Assembly: GCF_000002985.6 (NCBI RefSeq)
Contig: NC_003283.11
Coordinates: 2,728,001-2,792,000 of the forward strand
Length of the DNA stretch: 64,000 nt
Direction: 5' to 3'
From: Caenorhabditis elegans
Taxonomy: Eukaryota; Nematoda; Chromadorea; Rhabditida; Rhabditidae
The notes under the pieces are model-generated. The model saw only the letters and a program-made list of their open reading frames with translations, was not told where the DNA came from and made no database searches. The position numbers were made by a program, and so were the translations under genes. Shown piece after piece: positions 1-10,757 of the stretch. Positions within the stretch are counted from its first letter, which is position 1. Each line of letters opens with the position of its first letter.

Positions 1-469
1 TCTTCAGTAAATTAAAAATGTCTCTGGAGTGTGTGGCAAATCCCACATTTGCCGTGCTGGGCAAACTCCGAAAAATGAGAACATTTCTGATATTTCTAGG
101 AGCACCAAAAGAGTTTTGAACAACGCCTATTTCACTCATTTTATGTAATTTTACTGTTGTTTTTTTTTAACTCAATATTTCCTATCAAATTTTTCAAAAT
201 CCAATTTGTGGTGTGTTCGGCAAATTTTTAAAATTTTCCCTGGCTCGGAAAATGTGGCAAATCCACTTTTTCGAAATTTACCGAGCTTGGCAGAACGGCA
301 AATTGGGCAAATTTGCCGCACAGCTCTGATCCCATGGGACTCCCATAACAGTGACATGCACTGTACAAGCTCTAATTCTTACTTCTGAGCATGCAACCAC
401 AACAATTATCTAAACGAACAAACAAGTCTACAACGGATATAACACATCACCATTAAGGTTCTGCCGGAA
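1..469. repeat. Intergenic; interspersed TTTGCCG-type repeat
   Basis: No gene is seen here. The stretch carries repeated short words such as TTTGCCG, GGCAAATT and GTGTGGCAAAT in both orientations (about 35-65 and 210-320). The same words return at about 26600-26670, which suggests a dispersed nematode repeat. The two short overlapping open frames at about 172-388 lie inside this repeat and have no protein-like features. Confidence 0.5.
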
Positions 470-535
470 ATGATATACTGTCTATACAATATTTATTCTT
501 CTTTGATAATAATTGAACACCATATTTCTACGAAT

Positions 536-2127
536 ATGACGGTGAACCTTCGCGATTTATCCCGGACAATTGCTGAATTCGCATTCCTTACCGCATTGGT
601 GTGCAACTCCCTTTTGATCTATCTGACTGCTCGTCGCACTAAAAACATCACTGGAGCTTACAAGTACATGATAATTTTATTTGCATTACTTGGACTAATA
701 TTTTCCTGTACTGAAATGCTTGCAAGACCATTTGTTCATAATTTCAATGCTTCCTTTGTCTACTTTAGTTTATCGAATGATCTTTCGGAATTTAAATCTT
801 TAGTTCAAATGCTTCTTGTTTTGTACTCCGGACTATATTCTTCTCTAATTTCATTCGTTGCCGTTCAATTTATTTACCGCTATATGGTTCTTGTAAAGTA
901 AGTTGATTCAAAATTTTACAGAATGAACATATGATTTCTCAGCGCTAACCTTCTCGAATCTTGGTTTACTGGTTGGAAGCTTGTATTCTGGGTTTTCTAT
1001 GTGATATTTTTTGGTTTCGCTTGGAGTGCATCAGTATATTTTTGTCTATTCCCGGACACCTATTCATATAATTATATAAGAACGGAGTTTAAAGACGTTT
1101 ATAATATTGGTGTGGATCGAGTGGCCATTTTCATACTAGTTGCTTATGTGGGAAATTTTTATTTAGTTCAGAGATGCCTGCCTGCCTACGCACCTACTGC
1201 ATACTTGTACTCCTTTCCTACACGCTTGCCTACGCGCCTGCCCTCTTACCAACTGCCTAATTACTTATTATCTCACTCTTGCCCCTTTATACCTACCTGA
1301 TTCCTACTTGCCTAGATATGTATTGCGTGGTCACCTGATACCTGCCTGCATATTTACTCAAGTGACCATATTAGGAAAAAAAACGACAAAAAAAAATGCC
1401 AGGTCTGCTTGCTTACCTACATGCCTACCTAACTTTTCTGTTTCAAATGTGTATGTTCCTATAGTCCTACTATTTGACTGCCTACCCAATATCTGCCTCA
1501 TGCCTACTTTGCTCCAGTCCCTAACCTTACGCCTGCTTCATACCTGCTTTCCTGATTCCAGTCTGTTAAAGTTCCTATCTAAAATATGCCTGTCTTACTG
1601 TCCGCTCTTTTCCTGCTACTTCCATGTACCTACCTAAATCCCTACATGCCTACCTATTGCCTACCTAAATACCTGTCTACCCAGCTAACTCACTAAAAAA
1701 AGACTCAAAATTCTTGGAATTACAGGAAAAACACCCATCAAGTGAAGAGTATAAACTGAGACCGGCAAGTGTAATTATGATAGCTGGGACCATCTCTATA
1801 CTGGTAATTCAATACTCAATAATGCTGTTTTGTGGTGCATCAATGCACCGCCAAATGAACGAAAAACTCAAAAACTTTTCACCTGATAACCAACGACTTC
1901 AAAAGCAATTTTTCAAAACTTTACTCCTTCAAATCTCTGTGCCAACAGTCTTGTTCCACATGCCAATATTTCCGGTTCTACTAGGCCCGTTCTTCAATTT
2001 CGAAATATCAGCCGAGTCTGGAATCATTTACAGTCTATTCAGTCTGTATCCACCAATCGATGGACTTATTATAATGACCGTTGTCACCGATTATAGAATT
2101 GCTTTAACTGGTGGGTCAAAGCTGTGA
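536..2127 (+). CDS. str-type 7TM chemoreceptor, 3 exons
   Basis: Predicted exons are 536-897, 943-1165 and 1726-2127, giving 328 aa, close to the roughly 340 aa usual for the class. Family hallmarks are visible. There is GAYKYMI after TM1, RPFVHNFNASFVYF at the first extracellular loop, and IYRYMVLV at the end of TM3. TM6 has the LQKQFFKTLLLQ block, and a DYR motif sits near the C-terminus. I chose the ATG at 536 because the protein then starts just before TM1; an in-frame ATG at 470 would add 22 residues. Intron 1 is short (45 nt). Intron 2 is 560 nt and pyrimidine-rich. Known for the family: Str receptors are GPCR-like odorant receptors in ciliated chemosensory neurons, ODR-10 being the best known. 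The ligand is unknown. The splice sites are inferred, but the frame is open throughout and I see no lesion. Confidence 0.85.
1166..1725 (+). repeat. CCTACCTG-type low-complexity intron tract
   Basis: This intron of the str-type gene is filled with loosely repeated CCTGCCTAC and CCTACCTAC words, strongly C/T-rich on the gene strand. The open frames seen in it (about 1001-1300 and 1308-1637) come from this composition and should not be read as coding. Confidence 0.7.
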
Positions 2128-2702
2128 ACTGGAAAAAGTTAGAATTCAAATATTTAGAATTATTTCTGGGCTCGCATTCTGGTGCACAGGTCGAAGTGAT
2201 ACCTGTGGAAGTTGTAAGTATTTTAAATTTTAGTTTGTTATAAGAGCGAGTTGTATTATTTCATAATTTTCAAATGTCATAACTCCACAGAATTTCAATT
2301 TCATCTGTCTAGAATTTTTTTTGGTATTTTGTAAAATAAATATTATGCACCATGTTCATTTTGTTAATACAATTTCGAGTCAAACTTTTCTTTCTTACGT
2401 ACTTAGTTCTTGAGTTATACTCATTTGAAAGTTATGAAGAATTAGCAAAAAAACCAAAAACGCATATATTTTTGGCCACCACTGTACTTTAAATGTGAAA
2501 CAAATGATCGAACAATATATAAAACTTCATTACTTTTCTTTCTCGAAACATACGTAACAACTTCCAAAAAACTGATTTTTCCGAATTTTGTTTTCTGAAA
2601 ACACCCACACATCACATTTAAATTTCAAAAAACAAATTTACTAGAACATTTATATACAAGAAAATAGTAACAAGCACCAATACACTAAAATTTTTTACAC
2701 AT
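2128..2702. other. Intergenic between converging genes
   Basis: AT-rich sequence between the 3' ends of the str-type gene and the small membrane-protein gene. It should contain both 3' UTRs. No repeat family or further exon is recognised. Confidence 0.4.
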
Positions 2703-3080
2703 TCATGGCAAGTACTTGCACGCTGCGAAAAGCAAGAAAATGACAACAGCAATAAGGAGGACGTATCCGATGAATTGTTTCGAATCCTGGTGGATATAGT
2801 TGGTCGGACGTTGGGCGGGCCACATGAACACTGAAAAAAATTATTTTGAAATTATAAGAATACTGGATCGTCTCAAGTTCGACCTACCCGGCTCATTCGG
2901 GAACATGGCTTTTTGGGCTTCTGGCGCAGCTCCACAATATGCACATGGCTTCATCTGAGAGCAGGACTCCTGTCGGACCCGGGCCCACTTCTTCTTGGCC
3001 TGCGCATTAGCTGGGTCCATATACGGTGGTGGCGTAACAATCGGAGCACTTTCAATATCGATAGACTGTTGGCTGGGCAT
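2703..3080 (-). CDS. Small single-span membrane protein, 2 exons, unknown
   Basis: Exons are 3080-2888 and 2830-2703, giving 106 aa. I do not recognise the family. The N-terminal part is polar and proline-rich (VTPPPYMDPANAQ). It is followed by a lysine/arginine stretch and a CSQMKPCAYCGAAP segment with three cysteines, two as a CxxC pair. The C-terminal exon has one hydrophobic helix (GYVLLIAVVIFLLFAACKYLP), so it is probably a tail-anchored or type I single-span protein. The donor is CCGG/gtaggt and the acceptor is ttttttcag; the join stays in frame. A TATAAAA box lies about 41 nt upstream of the ATG. The short gene, clear splice and TATA box argue for a real, possibly strongly expressed gene. 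Function cannot be assigned from sequence. Confidence 0.75.
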
Positions 3081-3120
3081 GTTGATCAAAACTGATTAAT
3101 TATGAAAACTGATAACTCCC

Positions 3121-3127
3121 TTTTATA
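3121..3127 (-). promoter_or_regulatory. TATA box of the small membrane-protein gene
   Basis: TATAAAA on the minus strand, about 41 nt upstream of the ATG at 3080, inside the context TTCTATAAAAGGGAG. Confidence 0.6.
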
Positions 3128-4229
3128 GAAACACCCGCGGGGTAAACATTATCACGTAAGGAGTCCAAATATCATGTGGACAGAGGGGGGGGGGGGTGGG
3201 CTCTTGTTGCCGAAAATAGAGGTTTCAAGACCCGAAAACTGATAAGACTCCTGGTCGATTTCAAGAAAACATGTTTGCTGACCAAAGACTGTGCACCAAT
3301 TTTCCCGATTTCCAAGTAACTGTCACTTGACAGCATGATTATTGTGCCGGAAACCGCCAGACACCGTCTAAAGTTTAGATAAAGGGCATCGCGAACTGTT
3401 TAAACATTGATTTGCTTCAAAATGTCATGTTTGTTTGTATATTCCTCGTTCAGAGGTATTCAAATTAAGGTTACCACAAAAGTTTGAGTATCGGAACTCA
3501 GCCGCAACTACTTTTTTTTGATCGAAACCTCTGAAACAGTATCAGTGTGTTTTTCACTGATTTCCAGATCTATGGAATTACCCCACAAAGTTTTTTTTGA
3601 TGTTTTTTTAGACAACAATTCTATAAACGTTTTTTAAGTTTGAGTGTTCGTGTTGTGTGGGTCGGGACATGCGACTTTTTCTGGATTTCCACAAAATCCC
3701 ATATTTTTCAGAATTTTGGCAATTTGCCAAAACTTTGACTGGAGATTTTTAAAAATCTTTTTGGAGGGACCAAATTCCAACTTGCTTTTCCTTCTTCAAA
3801 GAGAAATGTAAATCTGTTGAATTGTTGAAATTTTTGTTGAAATCAACTGTACAAGCATTAAAAAAATAACCAAAATTTACTCAATTGTTTTTGTAGAAAA
3901 TTTTCAATTGATTTGAATTATTTTTTTTAATAATTTCCAAGTGAAAATACACTGAAACGTAAAGATAATTTAAGGAAAAAAAAGCGAGCGCTTCAAAAAA
4001 GGTTCAAATTTAATTCGACCGAAACTGAAATTTTCAATTTTTTAGAAAATCAAATAAAGTTTCGAAGTTTTAAAAGATTTTTTTACTATGATGTTTGGCG
4101 CTACTTCACCGTTTTTTCTACTTTTTCAAACACTTTTTGTAAGAATTCCCGAAAAATCAATAATTGAACAATGGTGCAGTTTTGTCATTATTCATTTGGC
4201 GATAAAATCAAAAAAAAATTCCATAAAAA
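3128..4229. repeat. Intergenic with G12 tract and a decayed palindromic element
   Basis: There is a run of 12 G at about 3185-3196. From about 3650 to 4110 the sequence resembles the dispersed element described at 5525: it has the GGGTCGGGACATGCGAC block and ends with GGCGCTACTTCACC. No coding exon is supported; the open frame at 4088-4414 overlaps the last exon of the neighbouring receptor on the other strand. Confidence 0.5.
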
Positions 4230-6460
4230 TTAGGTCAACGAAACCACCATCGTTCTACGTTGCATCTTTTGACCCAATATGCCTTTTCTCACATTTCCAT
4301 CGTGAATCAACAAAATCCAAGGAAGTGCCAAAGTTACCTAGAGATAATTATATGAAATTTTGCACATTAAAAAAAAATGAAAAAAGGGTCTTACCAAATC
4401 AGAGACCACTGTGAGGAGATATGTATTTACATTCAGAATTATATCAGGAAATAAACTGAAATTCGAATTCAAACTGTTCACAATTGTCCAAGTAAGTTGA
4501 ACAGCGAAGATTGAACAATAGGTCATTGAGATTTTTGACAGCTTTCGCTTTACCACAAGATTGGATTCGGAGACCACTGAAAATCAAATTAAATTCAGTT
4601 TTTTCTTTAAAAGTTTGAAAAAAACTCCTTGCCTTTCATCTTGTTTACCAAAATAACTGTGACTAGACCAATTATTATAATTAATATAAAATAGACAACG
4701 TTAAGGACTGCAGTTACGTTGATAGCCTGATCCATTACATCGGGATACCGGAACTTTGTCAGTGTGCCATTGATGATTTTGACTTCAACCGTAAACTTCG
4801 AAGCCCACAAAAAGCGAGGAAGATAACTGTATATGCAAAAGGCTAAGGTCACTAGAATGTAGTAGCGACACCAGAACTGAAAGTTACTATTGTCAACTAG
4901 TGTATTAATTTTTAAAAAAATTGAAAGTGGGAAGACGCTTGTACATACAACCGGCCGCTAAAAGCCAAAGAAGACTAATAAAATAAAAACGTTTACATCG
5001 AGAATTCTGCAACCAAAATCGACAAGTGGCTGAAAGAGGCTGATAATTTAATGAGGGGATTCAAATTAAATTTTATCAAAGTTGGTTACCTATCCGCTTC
5101 AACGAAATTAATCTTTTTCAGCTAAAATCAGCTGTTTATTTTTTAATTTTAAAACGGCATTAAAAAGTTTGGATTTTTTTTTAGATTTCCCACTACAAAT
5201 TTTGTTTGTTGAGCTCATTTTAAGTCTATAAATTCAAAATACCCAGAGAACCCATCAGTCACATTCAAAACAAACCTTTTCACAACTCATTGGAAATAAA
5301 ATTGAAGAAATGCGATGAATATTCAAAACTGCTGCCAACAGGAATTGCATGTTATTGAAAAATAACGAAAAATATTTCGACAAGGTCAAAAAAGACGGGA
5401 CATAAAATTCCACACATCTCAACATAAAAATGCACGACTGGAATTTTTCGAGTCTAAGCGCGATCCACGTGTTTGCATAGGTTAACATGTTCTGAAATAT
5501 ATTTTTTTCAAATCGACAGAGGCTTTAAAGGTGAAGTAGCGCCAGTGGAGAAATTGTCAAAAACCACTCAAATGGTGCCCAAATGACCGTATATTTAAAA
5601 AAAATGTTTTTTTTTTAATTTTTGAAATTTTTTTATTTTATGTCCCGTGTTGTTTCCAAAGAACAAAAAATCCGCCCGACAATGAACCCTGCAATCAAAT
5701 GGGCACTGTTCGGCCTGCTCGTCTTCCTTCCGATGTTCGCTGACGGACAAGCCCAAGGCACTGCAGCTCCGCCAGATGTCCAGTCAACTTGAAACTGTAC
5801 TTGAATGAATATTATTTACTGTCAAAAAGGGACAATTACTTAGTTTTTGTCACTCATTATTTTAGAAGTAGACCAAAAAAATTTTTTTTTTCTACATTTT
5901 TTATACAGTAATTTTGTTTCAATTATTGTAGGGGTCGGAACATGCGACATTGCTTTGGATTTCTTCAAAAGTTCATATTTTCAACATTTTGGCAGTTTGC
6001 CAAAACTTTGACCGGAAATTTTGAAATTTTGAAATCTAAAATTTTTTGGAGTGTTTTACAACATATGATATTTGGTCGTTTAGGATCATTATAAGTATAT
6101 TTAAACAAAATCCGAACTGGCGCTATTCCACCTTTAATTGAACAAACTGGAACATACTGTGTTCAGCGTTATCATAGTATTGAGCAAGTTTTTCGGTAAT
6201 AAAAAGCACCGTTTGCCGAAAAACTTGAAAGTTTCGCAAACTGCTAGTTTGTGACTTACCGTAAGCAAATCCACCTGAACTAGTCGATAAAATGAGTTGT
6301 GATATCGTTTGCAAGATTTTAACTGTACAAACAAAATGAGCATAACAACAAATGAAGGAATTCCATAAAACAACTGAAAGCAAGCAAACACCTTTTCCGA
6401 AAACGCCATTTCAGCCGTCTCCATTGAAGTGATAATAGGTGATGATGGGTTTTGAGACAT
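4230..6460 (-). CDS. Srg-superfamily chemoreceptor (copy 1), 5 exons
   Basis: Exons are 6460-6260, 5491-5276, 4876-4633, 4576-4395 and 4337-4230, giving 316 aa with no stop. Shared family blocks are visible. TM1 has FYGIPSFVVM, followed by [15 protein letters not shown]2 to TM3 has NTWIALRLEK and NIHRISSILFP. After TM4 comes an INGTLTKFRYPD loop. TM7 and the tail hold SDLVTLALPWILLIHDGNVR. The same five-exon structure with exon sizes near 200/216/244/182/110 nt recurs in four other genes here. I place it in srg; srv is the alternative class. Odd point: the donor of exon 3 reads AAAG/GCAAGG, a GC donor where the other paralogues have GT. Intron 1 holds a 0.6-kb repeat element with a mini-ORF. 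Role by family: candidate odorant GPCR in sensory neurons; ligand unknown. Confidence 0.82.
5525..6137. mobile_element. Palindromic non-autonomous DNA element (PALTTTAAA-like)
   Basis: The element starts TTTAAAGGTGAAGTAGCGCC and ends GGCGCTATTCCACCTTTAA, so its ends are inverted. Related copies in this window share AAATGACC, GGAAGTCGACCAAAA and GGTCGGAACATGCGA blocks inside. The ends and the TTTAAA junction suggest the C. elegans PALTTTAAA family; that name is from memory. This copy sits in intron 1 of an Srg-type gene and carries about 165 extra bases (about 5641-5807) absent from the copy at 13010. Confidence 0.7.
5682..5792 (+). CDS. Mini-ORF with signal-peptide-like sequence inside the element
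   Basis: This is a 36-codon open frame on the strand opposite the host receptor gene. It starts at ATG 5682 and ends TGA 5790-5792. It reads as a short polar start, a hydrophobic core (WALFGLLVFLPMF) and an ADGQAQ segment that looks like a signal-peptidase site. A short A/P/T-rich tail of about ten residues follows. Its base composition is far more GC-rich and codon-like than the surrounding element. It could be a captured first exon of a secreted-protein gene (no splice donor is obvious), a very small secreted peptide, or chance. I do not recognise a family. Expression is unproven. Confidence 0.35.
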   Translation: MNPAIKWALFGLLVFLPMFADGQAQGTAAPPDVQST

Positions 6461-7530
6461 TTGGTAAAGTGATTTGTACGACACAGCAACACTGCCTGAA
6501 TCTTACGCGTTTTCCAGAGTCGGGCCAATAAATCCCATTAAAAACCACCGAAAAAACACAAAAAAGACAAAAGTTTAAAAAAAAGAAAAAAAAAATTGAC
6601 TTTTATAACTGCTAACTTAAATTTTCCGAAAGGTGCACAACACAAATTATGATTATTGGTTAATTTTTTCTCCAAAGAATTGAGAATAAAGGGCCGTTGC
6701 AAAAACGTACAAAAGATCAAGATCACAAATGATGTGTGGATGGGCTTGCTTCAGCGGATTCATCAACAAAATTTTCTGAAGTGTGACGCGAAAGACCTCA
6801 AACTACGGGCATAAGAATTCAAAGATCCTTTTGTAATTTTTGTTGAAAACAAATTTCTGGCTGATAATTTAGTCGGTATTGGGTGGCAAAATTATCTTTA
6901 GCGGTGAAAGATAATATGTTTAAAATATTCATATCCCGACATTACAGGGATCGAATATGAGAAAGTGCTTAAGATTTCTCGATATGTGTTTTTTTTTTGT
7001 TTTTTTTAAATTTTCAAATAAAAAAAACTTCAAAATTTGTTTTGTGGTTCTCATCGAACTCTACGTTTAAACTGAGCAACATCCACAGAAACCTGAAAAA
7101 ATTAGCTCCGATTTAAAGCACTAGGGGTGACCAGAAAATTGTAAAACTCCCGCCAAACAGAAGATCATGATTAATAATATGATTTCTCAAAATTTCGAAA
7201 AAAAATCGATAAGCAGCGAAAAAGATGTTATGCTCATTTTTTGGACCCATAATCGCTTCGGTCCAGTTCTATTTTTCTTACAAATGGAAAATGTTGCTGA
7301 TCTTTACTTCCTTGGTACACAAAACTTTACGCTACAATAAACAAAAAATAATCGAAATATGTGTAAAATATGTACGCAGTTTGATGTGATTTTTTGATTT
7401 TTTCGGTTTTGATCTTAACACTGAGTTTTTTTTGCTCATTAAAAGTTATATTTCTTGCTGCATATTATGGGTCAGATTTGTTGTCGCTTAATTATTTACG
7501 GTTTATTCGAAATAAGAATAAAAAAAAAAT
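6461..7530. other. Intergenic between Srg-type copies 1 and 2
   Basis: AT-rich spacer containing the promoter of copy 1 and the 3' region of copy 2. There are no recognised motifs, repeats or exons beyond homopolymer runs. Confidence 0.4.
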
Positions 7531-10274
7531 TTAGGCTGCTGAAGACACAACTACTATCGTCCCTTGTTGTTTCTTTTTGCCCAGAATATCTTTTTGTACA
7601 TTTCCATCGTGTATTATCAAAATCCAAGGAAGCGCCAAAGTTATCTAAATAAAATTTATAAATTGAGGCAAAACTGAAAACTAGGCTCACCAGATCAGAG
7701 ACAATTGAAAGAATATATGTATTAACATTCAATATTATATCCGGTATGAACTTAACGTAGGAGTTCAAACTGTTTACTGTTGTCCAGGCGAGTTGAACAG
7801 CAAAAACTAAACAATATGTCATGGCAATTTTTGTCAACTTCCGCTTAACCAAACTGTTCGCCTGGGAGATCACTGAAAATTTAATTTAAACTTGTAATTA
7901 AAAAAATTAAAATACACAACTAAAACAAGTTACCTTTCACCTTATTCGACACCAAAAGCACAGTTGTCAAACCAATTATTATAATTGCTGTGAAATAAAT
8001 TAAATTGAAAATTGCAGTAACGTTTATGGCTTGATCCATGACATCGGGATACCGGAATTTTGTCAGTGTTCCATTGACAATATTGACTTCAATTGTGAAT
8101 TTGGAAGCCCACAAAAAGCGAGGAAGATAGCTGTAGATACAGAAGCCAAACGATACTAGAACGTAGTAGCGAAACCAGAACTGAAAGTTGTTTCAATTAG
8201 AACATTTGTTTGGTATGCCACGGTCACCAGCACCTGCTCCAGTTTTTACAGTATTTCTTGAAGCTACGAATGTGATACGGTAAAAGTACTGTAGGGCACA
8301 CGTGTGAAAATTTTTTGATGTAGTGGAAATAATTTTGGAGGCAATTAAAATTTTCTGAGAAAATGCTTGACGGGAAACTCAAATTTTAAAAGAAAAATTT
8401 TTGAGAAAAAAAAATTGGCAGGAAATTCAAATTTTGTAAGAAAAAAATCGGGGGAAATTCAAATTTTATAAGAAAAATATTGCCAAATTTTACATTTTCA
8501 AAGAAAACCTGTGACGGGAAATTCAAAATTTAAAGAGCAACATTTTGCAGGGAAATTCAAATTTTTTCGGGAAAATTTGTTGGCAGGATATTCGAATTTT
8601 GTTGAAGAAAAATTTTAAAAAAGTAAAATTTTTCGAGAGCAACATTTTGGCAATAAATTAAAATTTTGAGACAAAAATTTTGGCGGGAAATTCAAGTTTC
8701 AATATTTCTTTAAAATTTTGGTGAAATTTCAAATTTTAAACTTTAAAAATTTCTGGTGAGAATTGAAAATTTCCAGCAACTTTCTGGAACATTCCTGAAA
8801 AATTTAAATTTCTGGAAATTTCTAAAAAATTCTAAAAAAATTTTTAAGAGATTCGAGAGTTTTCTGAAACTTTTCAAAAGAAATTTTCAAAAATTCGAGA
8901 AACTTTTTCAAAATTTTAAAATATAAACTTTTCAAAAAGACCAACCCTCTCACAACTCATCGGGTACAAAACCGAAGAAATCCGATGAACATTCAAAACG
9001 GCCGCTAACAAGAATTGCATGTTATTGAAGAAAAATGTGAGGTATTTAGACCAGGACAAGAACGACGGGATATAATATTCCACCAATTTTAAAAGGAAAA
9101 TACACGATGGCTGTTTTTCGAGCCTAATTGCGGTCCACGTGTTCGCGTAGATTATCATGTTCTGAAATATTGTTATTTCGAGAAATTGCCGATTTGAAAA
9201 AAAGCGATGTTTCAAAATTATAAAGCATCATGATTCATACCAATAGCTGATATAATTTTGAAAATTTCTCAAGAGACCAAAAATTATGGAAACAATCAAG
9301 TATTTTCTAGTTTATGGCTTTCAAAAATTTCTGGGAGTTTGAGAAAGTTCCAGTTATACATTTTATTTATATTCAGCGGATGTACTGCAATCGGAAAAAT
9401 TCGGAAATCGGCAATATTGAGAATTGTTTAAAAAAATACAAAAAATGACAATTGCCAAATTTTAAAATTTTCGACAACTAAATCAGAATCCGGTTAATTT
9501 TAAACTGCCTAATTTTTAATTTTTGAAATTTTGGTCTCATATTCGACTTTAAATGTTCGACATTTTTTATAGGCACAGTTGTAGGCACCAGGCAAATTTT
9601 GGTTGCCTTAAGTACGCCAGTGGGGAAATCGCTTTGAAACCACCAAATATCACTATAAAAATTCAAAAAAAAAATCCAAAAGTTACATGATTTTTTAGAA
9701 ATTTGAAAATTTTCTGTTTTTCCCAGTTTTTTGGAAGTCAATTAATAAATAACTTTTTCGAACTTTTTGGTTTACTTATGTTTGAAAAACAATTATTTAA
9801 ACACTATAGGGATAAGGACATTTGACTGTGTCGTAGTTTTTTTTTTCAAAAAGTGGCAAAAACTCAGTAATTGCCATTTTTTCCGGCCAATAAAATTTTT
9901 GAAAAGTTTTATTATGATATTTGGTTATTTGGAAATCTTACTATTAGGAGTGGTTTTTAAAAGATTCCCACTGGCGCTACTCCACCTTTGAAGGGTTTCG
10001 AACCTCCGTGAAAAGTTTAAATCACATTGAACAATCATTTTTCCAGAAAACTCAAAAAAAAACATACTGTAAGCAAATCCACCTGTACTAGCCGATAAAA
10101 CGAATTGGTATAATGTTTGCGAGAGCCCAAATGTAGAAACAAAACACTCATGATAATAAAAGAAGGAACTCCATAGAACAATTGAAATCCAGTGAATACT
10201 TTTGCCGAAAATTCGATTTCCACAGTTTCCATCGATGTTATAATTGGTGCTGGTGGACTCGGACTTTGAGACAT
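7531..10274 (-). CDS. Srg-superfamily chemoreceptor (copy 2), 5 exons
   Basis: Exons are 10274-10068, 9161-8946, 8180-7934, 7872-7691 and 7644-7531, giving 321 aa with an open frame and GT-AG junctions throughout. It is the closest relative of copy 1: it shares SQ-P-PIITSMET at the N-terminus, the block FNNMQFLLAAVLN in TM3, TKFRYPDVMDQAINVTA in the second extracellular loop, and TLALPWIL in TM7. Exon 3 is one codon longer than in copy 1 (SNKVKG against NKMKG). Introns 1 and 2 are swollen by repeats: GGGAAATTCAAATTTT-type tandem words at about 8330-8720 and a palindromic element at about 9612-9990. By family it is a candidate chemosensory 7TM receptor. srg is favoured over srv. Confidence 0.83.
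8330..8725. repeat. Degenerate GGGAAATTCAAATTTT tandem repeat
   Basis: Loose tandem repetition of GGGAAATTCAAATTTT plus an A-rich spacer, with a period of about 35-40 bp, in intron 2 of Srg-type copy 2. The block at 14520-15080 is the same kind of repeat in the opposite orientation. Confidence 0.65.
9612..9990. mobile_element. Palindromic element copy in an intron
   Basis: The left part reads GTACGCCAGTGGGGAAAT and the right end reads CCCACTGGCGCTACTCCACC, with the ATTATGATATTTGG block near the right end. It is a second copy of the family described at 5525, in intron 1 of Srg-type copy 2. Confidence 0.65.
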
Positions 10275-10757
10275 ATCTTCGAATCAAGAGTACACGTTAA
10301 AACTATTAAAATAGTTGAAATGACGAGAATCTGTGTGTTTATGAAGTATGAGTCTGAGCTCGTGGCTATTGCTAATTATCATCCTTTCGGGAATTGAGTT
10401 CTCCGGTTGTCTCGCCGCCGCCTGATTACAGATTACTCACTTGTTCTAGACGCTTTTAAAAATATTCTGATTATGAGTGTCAAACTGGAACAAAACAAGC
10501 ATATCGGAGGATAACTATACGATAGTTGTCTGGAAGGGTAGAAAAGACGTCAACGAAACATTTCCAAAATTCCCAGTTGAAAACTCGATCTCTGAAATGA
10601 TAAACAGAAAAGTGTTACATCAAAAATCTTTTTATAAGGGGTTTTGCTCAAGTAGGCTCGTTGGTAGGCATTTAGCAGAAAAGTAGGCAGGCGGTCATAA
10701 GCGTGTAGCGGGCGACAATCTTTCACAAAACTTTATTCTTCGAAAAAAATTCAGGAA

